From assembly GCA_009839745.1 (NCBI GenBank), contig VXPE01000001.1, positions 1 to 33,376 of the forward strand: a DNA stretch of 33,376 bases, in the 5' to 3' direction. The DNA is from Candidatus Poribacteria bacterium (GTDB lineage: Bacteria > Poribacteria > WGA-4E > WGA-3G). The first letter of the stretch is position 1, and the number at the start of each line of letters is the position of its first letter. Positions 29,112-33,376 of the stretch are shown here, in pieces. Made by a program: the position numbers and the translations under genes. Below the pieces are notes generated by a model, which did not search any database, was not told the origin of the DNA, and saw nothing but the letters and a program-made list of their open reading frames with translations.

Positions 29112-30668
29112 ATGAGATTTGATACAATTATTGCAGGCGGGAACATCGTCGACGGAACGGGTGAGCGGGAACCGTTTATCGCGGATATCGGCATTCAAGG
29201 TGACCAGATAGCCGCCATCGGTGATCTCTCTGAAGCAGAAACACCGCGTCGAATTTCTGCGGAGCGACAGGTTGTCTGTCCGGGTTTCGTTGATGTGCAT
29301 GTGCATTCTGAAATCGCGCTGCTCGGCGGTCGAGACCAGTTCGCCGCTGTCAGTCAAGGTGTGACGACGCATTTAGCCGCACCGGATGGCTTCGGATGGG
29401 CACCTTTATCACCAGAGCAGGCACAAGAGATGTGGCACTACACGCGGTTCGCTTATGGCGATGCGGAGGTCCCGCTCGATTGGCAAACACCCGACGCGTA
29501 TCTCAGCATATTTGAAGGGCGAATCCCGGCGAACCTCTATCCACAGGTGCCCCACTGTGCGGTTCGGATCGGTGCGATGGGATGGGATCCGCGCCCAGCG
29601 ACTCCTGACGAGTTGAAAGTGATGGAACGCACAACGCGTGAATGGTTGGAGGCGGGTGCGTGTTGTCTCTGCTTAGGACTCGACTATCAACCCTCCGCGA
29701 ATGCCGATGTGCACGAACTGGTGTATCTCTCAAAAATTGCGGCGGCTTACGATGCCATCTACGCTGCGCACATCCGCTACCGCATCCTCGGTAGAAAAAA
29801 GGCGTGGGAAGAGACGATTGAGATTGCACAACGTGCCGAAATTCCTGTGCATATTTCGCATGAGCGTGTTGACGATGAAGCCACCGACGTGCTGGAACGG
29901 GTAGAGAAAGAGCAGATAGATTTGACGTTTGAGTCTTACCTCTATCCTGCCGGTATGACACACCTCGCTATGATGCTCCCGATGGAATATCAGACCGGCG
30001 CGCCTGTTGACATGTTAGCACATCTACAGGACCCCGAAGTCCGAGAAAAATCGATCGCATACCTGCGGAGTGAATTGCGCAACGGCAACCAGATCGTGGG
30101 TTACAACCGATCGGGTAGATTTATCGGGATGACGCTCGCCGAGGCCGCTGAAAGCGAAGGGAAGTCGCATGAAGCGTTCGCCTTCGATTTCATTCAACAA
30201 GAAGCCGCGATTGAAACCTTTGTGATGCCGTGGGCAACCCCGCCCGAAGAGAATGAACGCATTTTGAACCGCACGGCGAGCCATCCCCGCATGATGATTG
30301 CCAGCGACGGTGTCTACAACATTCCACATCCACATCCACGGAGTTACGGATGCTTCGTGCAATATCTCGGCAAATTCGTTCGCGAACGCCAGTTGGTTTC
30401 ATTGAAAGAAGCCATCTATAAAATGAGCGGTTTTCCAGCGGAGCGTTTTCGACTCGCCGACCGCGGGAGAATCCGTCAAGGGCTTGCCGCCGATATCGTT
30501 GTCTTCGATCCGGAGACTGTCACGGACAGGTCTACATGGTCGGACCCGGTGCAATCTCCCGTCGGTGTAAACTATGTGTTCGTCAATGGCGTTTCGGTTG
30601 TTGGAGATGGGGACGTGACGGGGCAGCTGCCCGGTAGAGTTTTGCGTCAACAACGATTTTTTAAATGA
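29112..30668 (+). CDS. N-acyl-D-amino-acid deacylase-like amidohydrolase
   Basis: A 518-residue protein of the amidohydrolase superfamily, D-aminoacylase/dihydroorotase branch. It has the N-terminal beta strands IIAGGNIVDGTGEREPFIADIGIQGDQIAAIGDL, the metal motif VCPGFVDVHVHSE, HIR and HISHER (later histidines), IASDG (catalytic Asp) and a C-terminal LADRGRIRQGLAADIVVFDP. Differences: HVHSE replaces the usual HxHxD, and the bridging cysteine loop after GVTT (often GNCG) reads HLAAPDGFG, so metal content may differ from classical D-aminoacylase. Length is typical (480-530). Probable substrates are N-acyl-D-amino acids or related amides; unproven. The leader is tandemly duplicated at 29081-29110. 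An inverted repeat (CATCGC/GCGATG, 30681-30705) after the stop may be a weak terminator. Confidence 0.85.
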   Translation: MRFDTIIAGGNIVDGTGEREPFIADIGIQGDQIAAIGDLSEAETPRRISAERQVVCPGFVDVHVHSEIALLGGRDQFAAVSQGVTTHLAAPDGFGWAPLSPEQAQEMWHYTRFAYGDAEVPLDWQTPDAYLSIFEGRIPANLYPQVPHCAVRIGAMGWDPRPATPDELKVMERTTREWLEAGACCLCLGLDYQPSANADVHELVYLSKIAAAYDAIYAAHIRYRILGRKKAWEETIEIAQRAEIPVHISHERVDDEATDVLERVEKEQIDLTFESYLYPAGMTHLAMMLPMEYQTGAPVDMLAHLQDPEVREKSIAYLRSELRNGNQIVGYNRSGRFIGMTLAEAAESEGKSHEAFAFDFIQQEAAIETFVMPWATPPEENERILNRTASHPRMMIASDGVYNIPHPHPRSYGCFVQYLGKFVRERQLVSLKEAIYKMSGFPAERFRLADRGRIRQGLAADIVVFDPETVTDRSTWSDPVQSPVGVNYVFVNGVSVVGDGDVTGQLPGRVLRQQRFFK

Positions 30669-30781
30669 TTGGCCTCTGGGCATCGCTCCATTACATTTCG
30701 CGATGGTTTTCGATGAAGGAGGAGAAGCTTTAGCACCTTCGCACCGTGTGAATTGCGCCGAAACCCTGACCGAAACGAAGT

Positions 30782-30833
30782 AGAAGGCAGTCCAGGAGAC
30801 CATAATTAAGAAAGCAGTCCAGGAGACCATAAA
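30782..30833 (+). repeat. tandem duplication of the leader with AGGAG
   Basis: GCAGTCCAGGAGACCAT occurs at 30787-30803 and 30814-30830, part of a 27-base unit repeated with one or two changes. Each copy holds an AGGAG ribosome binding site; the second is 8 bases before the TTG start at 30834. Confidence 0.8.
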
Positions 30834-32264
30834 TTGAAAAATGATTTGACAATTATCGGCGGCGGAAGTGCCGGACTCGTGCTCGCCGTTGCCGGTGCTA
30901 AATTGGGTAAGAAGACCGCACTCGTGGAGAAACACCGCATGGGTGGCGACTGCCTCTGGACGGGATGTGTGCCTTCCAAAGCACTCCTGAAGGCGGCGAA
31001 GGTGGCGAATTACGTCAGGGACGCTGAGAAATACGGCGTTGCAAGCACCCCTACAACGCCTGACTGGCAACGTGTGATGGCGTATGTGAGAAGCACCCAA
31101 CACGCCATAGAGGAGGAACACGACAATCCTGAGCGATTCCGTGAGATGGGCGTTGATGTCATCTTCGGCAACGGGCATTTTGCGTCCGCTGACAGTTTTG
31201 TTGTAGAGGATACGGAGAGTGGTCAAACCCGCACCCTCAAAAGCAAAAAGTTCGTGATTAGCACGGGGTCCCGTCCTGTTGCGCCACCCATACCCGGCTT
31301 GGAATCTTGCGGCTATCTCGACAGTGAGAACGTCTGGGATCTTGAGACGTTCCCCAATCGGTTGCTCGTTGTGGGCGCGGGTCCAATCGGTATTGAACTC
31401 GGGCAGGCATTTCATCGCCTGGGTGCGGATGTGACGATAGCGCAACGGAGTGAACGCATTCTGACGAAAGAGGATACCGATGTTTCTGAACAGATGCTGC
31501 GTTACCTCCGCGAGGAAGGGATCACGATCCGACTGAATACGAGTATCGCAGACGTTGTGAAAAATCAGGAAGGCACAACTGTTACGTTTAACGATAGTGG
31601 AAATGGAACTGTAGAGCAGGCTTTTGATAACATTTTGATTGCCGCGGGACGCGCACCGAACATTGAGGGTTTAGCACTTGACAAAATCGGGGTGCAGGTC
31701 GGCACACGTGGGATTGAAGTGAACAATAAACTTCAAACGAGCGTGAAAAATATCTATGCCGCAGGCGATGTAATCGGACATTACCTGTTCACACATGTTG
31801 CGGCGTTTCAGGCGCAGCTGCTCCTCCGAAATATCTTTTTCCCACTCTCTCAAACGATTAACTATGCTGTCGTGCCGTGGACAACCTTCTGTGATCCAGA
31901 AGTTGCCCGTTGCGGGTTAACAGAAGCGGAAGCACGCGAGAAATATGGAGACATTGATGTATTTACGCTAGACCAACGGGATGTCGACAGAGCCGTCGCT
32001 GAGGGTGAGACGCACGGCTTCAGCAAAGTCATCGCGAGTCGGTGGACTGGGAAAATATTAGGCGTGCATCTCGTTGGTGCAAACGCGGGGGAGGTCATCC
32101 ACGAGTATATCCTTGCGATGCAAGAGGGGATTCCGTTGCGGAAATTGAGCGGAATGATCCACGTGTATCCGACGTTTTCGAGCAGTGTCTGGCGCGTGGC
32201 AGGTAAATGGTTCTCAGAAAGCACCTTGATTCAAACGTTACGGAAGTTGATCCCGTCGGGCTAA
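30834..32264 (+). CDS. mercuric reductase/lipoamide dehydrogenase-like FAD disulfide oxidoreductase
   Basis: A 476-residue class I pyridine nucleotide-disulfide oxidoreductase. FAD motif DLTIIGGGSAGLVLAVAGAKLG, redox-active CxxxxC in GGDCLWTGCVPSKAL, FVISTGSRPVAPPIPG, NAD(P)H motif LLVVGAGPIGIELGQAFHRLGADV, second FAD motif IYAAGDVIG, and the dimerisation domain. The C-terminal active-site loop reads IHVYPTFSSSVW where glutathione reductase/LpdA proteins have HxHPTxxE: the acid-base His is Tyr and the Glu is Ser. No mercury-binding N-terminal HMA domain or C-terminal Cys pair exists, so mercury reduction is unlikely; the electron acceptor is unknown. The TTG start follows a duplicated AGGAG. 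The stop codon overlaps that of the convergent gene. Confidence 0.9.
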   Translation: MKNDLTIIGGGSAGLVLAVAGAKLGKKTALVEKHRMGGDCLWTGCVPSKALLKAAKVANYVRDAEKYGVASTPTTPDWQRVMAYVRSTQHAIEEEHDNPERFREMGVDVIFGNGHFASADSFVVEDTESGQTRTLKSKKFVISTGSRPVAPPIPGLESCGYLDSENVWDLETFPNRLLVVGAGPIGIELGQAFHRLGADVTIAQRSERILTKEDTDVSEQMLRYLREEGITIRLNTSIADVVKNQEGTTVTFNDSGNGTVEQAFDNILIAAGRAPNIEGLALDKIGVQVGTRGIEVNNKLQTSVKNIYAAGDVIGHYLFTHVAAFQAQLLLRNIFFPLSQTINYAVVPWTTFCDPEVARCGLTEAEAREKYGDIDVFTLDQRDVDRAVAEGETHGFSKVIASRWTGKILGVHLVGANAGEVIHEYILAMQEGIPLRKLSGMIHVYPTFSSSVWRVAGKWFSESTLIQTLRKLIPSG

Positions 32265-33085
32265 AAACGCTTTAGACGTCCCCAGACCGTCGCGAGCTTC
32301 GCGTTCGGTGTTACCGATAACCCGGCACTGTTCGGGATACTGTCGCCGGTGATTACGACGTTGTCGAATCTCGCCGTCTGATTCGAGAGACCCAAGCCCG
32401 CTGCACCCGTCAAGAAGTCTTGGAATCCGTTTAAATCTAATGGGTGAAATATCTTTATATTTCCCGGTTTAGGGGGATGCGCCTTTTTGGCAGCTTCACG
32501 ATCCTTGAAAGTTTTACGGTTTGGAAGTTGAACGGGTCCAATAACCAGCTTACCGTTAATCCAAAAGTTTAGGGTATCTCCTTCAACTGCCAACTTCAAC
32601 TGCGACCACCTGTTTAATTTTAAAAATCGACGGAGCTTGGCATGTCTATAGAAAATTGTGTTTTGGTCATGAAAATTACCAGAACCCATTAGAGCCTCGG
32701 AGGCGTGTTCGCGAAATGGCGGCAAATCGCCGATGACACACCATGCCACCCAGCTTCCCTTGATTCGAGCGGCAATAGCGATATTGCTGCGCCCCGGTTT
32801 ATTAAGGGGTTTGACATCAAATTCGATGGTGTAATCGCGCCAAGTCTCATCACCAATTGTGAGCAAACGTGTGCTCTCATCGGGGCTTACCGCATGAAGT
32901 TCCTCGTCAACGATTTCCCAGGAACCGGGAGGCGGATCATCCACATCACGAAAAAGAAAATCCTGCGTCATAATAAGTTCCTGCCACGCATCCAAGTTTC
33001 CGTTATCAAAATTCTCTCGAAACATCCCTGCCTTTGCTGAGAAGGTAAAGAGGAAAATTATACTTGCAATCATTAATAGTTTCAT
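32261..33085 (-). CDS. secreted concanavalin-like (DUF1080-type) protein with conserved C-terminal tail
   Basis: A 274-residue exported protein. It has a signal peptide (residues 1-19, LLMIASIIFLFTFSAKA) and then a jelly-roll domain similar to DUF1080/3-keto-disaccharide hydrolase or family-16-like folds: FRENFDNGNLDAWQEL, GSWEIVDEELHAVSPDESTRLLTIG, YTIEFDVKPLNKPGRSNIAIAAR, LNRWSQLKLAVEGDTLNFWINGKLV and AGLGLSNQTARFDNVVI. Its last 17 residues (TPNAKLATVWGRLKRF and neighbours) share the tail of the proteins ending at 1839 and 16426. A strong AAAGGAGG site precedes the ATG at 33085. Its stop (TAG at 32261-32263) overlaps the TAA of the convergent flavoprotein gene. Bases 33086-33214 upstream hold no gene. 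Substrate unknown. Confidence 0.8.
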   Translation of the reverse strand: MKLLMIASIIFLFTFSAKAGMFRENFDNGNLDAWQELIMTQDFLFRDVDDPPPGSWEIVDEELHAVSPDESTRLLTIGDETWRDYTIEFDVKPLNKPGRSNIAIAARIKGSWVAWCVIGDLPPFREHASEALMGSGNFHDQNTIFYRHAKLRRFLKLNRWSQLKLAVEGDTLNFWINGKLVIGPVQLPNRKTFKDREAAKKAHPPKPGNIKIFHPLDLNGFQDFLTGAAGLGLSNQTARFDNVVITGDSIPNSAGLSVTPNAKLATVWGRLKRF

Positions 33086-33214
33086 ACCTGCCTCCTTTTA
33101 CGACCTGTAACCCAAATTACCATCTAAAATCTTTATCAAACTCCCCTTTATATTATTAACGTGAATTCGACGTAAACGCGGTTAGAAAAGAGCCCTTCAA
33201 TTATTAAAGATAGG

Positions 33215-33376
33215 ACTTACGCATTTTCTCTTAAAGTCCCCCTGATAAGGGGCGGGGAAGCCCACACGGGAGACCTCATACCCGGGGAAGTCCATACGGA
33301 CTTCATACCGTTGATTCTGATTCTTTAGGGGGTTAAATCACGGAAATACACTGTTTTTTGCCCAATTTGCGTAAGT
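33215..33376. mobile_element. MITE-like element with terminal inverted repeats, reaching the window end
   Basis: ACTTACGCA (33215-33223) is matched by its exact reverse complement TGCGTAAGT (33368-33376), with 11 of 13 end bases pairing. Inside are CCCCTGATAAGGGG (a hairpin core shared with 1797-1812), a tandem repeat (33255-33284 and 33285-33311, about 28 bases, CGGGGAAG.CCA.ACGG...TCATACC), the palindrome AAGTCC-ATAC-GGACTT (33290-33305), and TTTAGGGGGTT. The element is about 162 bases with no coding capacity. Target duplications cannot be checked because the window ends here. Confidence 0.7.

Noticed and set aside
30399-31445. Long minus-strand open frame of 348 codons
   Set aside because: It is antisense to the amidohydrolase end and the flavoprotein start. 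Its composition is unlike a protein, and it includes the translated tandem leader repeat (MVSWTAF twice).
30834-32264. Part of a mercury resistance operon
   Set aside because: No HMA domain, no C-terminal Cys pair, and no merR, merT or merP nearby.
1-33376. CRISPR arrays, tRNA or rRNA genes, prophage
   Set aside because: No regularly spaced direct repeats, no cloverleaf-type sequences with TTCGA arms that I could fold, and no phage structural genes were found on reading.

Overview
The window reads as chromosomal DNA of an uncultured bacterium. The best guess is a member of Candidatus Poribacteria or a close relative. This is an inference from gene content: secreted LamG and other concanavalin-like proteins, Gfo/Idh/MocA oxidoreductases, a TPR/CRTAC1 gene pair, HicBA, a lone EutN-type shell protein, and many short palindromic intergenic repeats. 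No rRNA, tRNA or other taxonomic marker is present. Promoters of the ordinary -35/-10 type (TTGACA, 17-18 bp, TATAAT) and purine-rich ribosome binding sites are easy to see. TTG start codons are frequent. No CRISPR array, phage block or intact transposase was found.

Layout. 1-5.9 kb (minus strand): AAC(3)-like acetyltransferase, SAM methyltransferase, secreted LamG protein, a multi-zinc-ribbon protein beside a HicBA toxin-antitoxin pair, and a HAD hydrolase followed by a Gfo/Idh/MocA oxidoreductase. 6.1-8.4 kb (minus): ECF sigma factor with a clear terminator, a small upstream ORF, and a ThiO-like glycine oxidase. 8.7-9.7 kb (plus): a possible leaderless micro-ORF, a EutN/CcmL shell protein and 5-formyltetrahydrofolate cyclo-ligase. 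9.7-13.4 kb (minus): a TPR protein, a CRTAC1/ASPIC-UnbV protein and a ComEA-like helix-hairpin-helix protein with overlapping ends. 13.6-16.3 kb (plus): malate/L-lactate dehydrogenase family oxidoreductase and an Nramp-related transporter. 16.4-27.8 kb (minus): a secreted DUF1349-like protein, then a tetrapyrrole cluster. In transcription order the cluster is a secreted protein, hemB, hemL, a polyprenyl diphosphate synthase, a duplicated Met8/CysG-N protein, a CcsA/HemX membrane protein, hemA, hemC and a cobA-hemD fusion. 27.9-28.2 kb: an internally deleted Gfo/Idh/MocA pseudogene. 28.3-33.1 kb: a lipoprotein, a D-aminoacylase-like amidohydrolase, a mercuric-reductase-like flavoprotein and another secreted protein. 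The last 160 bases look like a MITE-type element with terminal inverted repeats.

How the genes work together. HemA and HemL make 5-aminolevulinate from glutamyl-tRNA (C5 pathway). HemB, HemC and HemD take it to uroporphyrinogen III. CobA and the Met8-like protein lead to sirohaem. The CcsA/HemX protein may support GluTR or cytochrome c maturation. Late haem enzymes are not in the window.

The observation most worth following is a shared C-terminal tail of about 17 residues (V-x-P-x-x-K-[LV]-x-T-[TV]-W-[AG]-x-[VL]-K) at the extreme C terminus of three otherwise different secreted proteins (genes ending at 1839, 16426 and 32261). It could be an uncharacterised sorting or anchoring signal. Next in interest are the tandem Met8 duplication carrying a palindromic repeat translated in frame, and the multi-zinc-ribbon protein next to HicBA.
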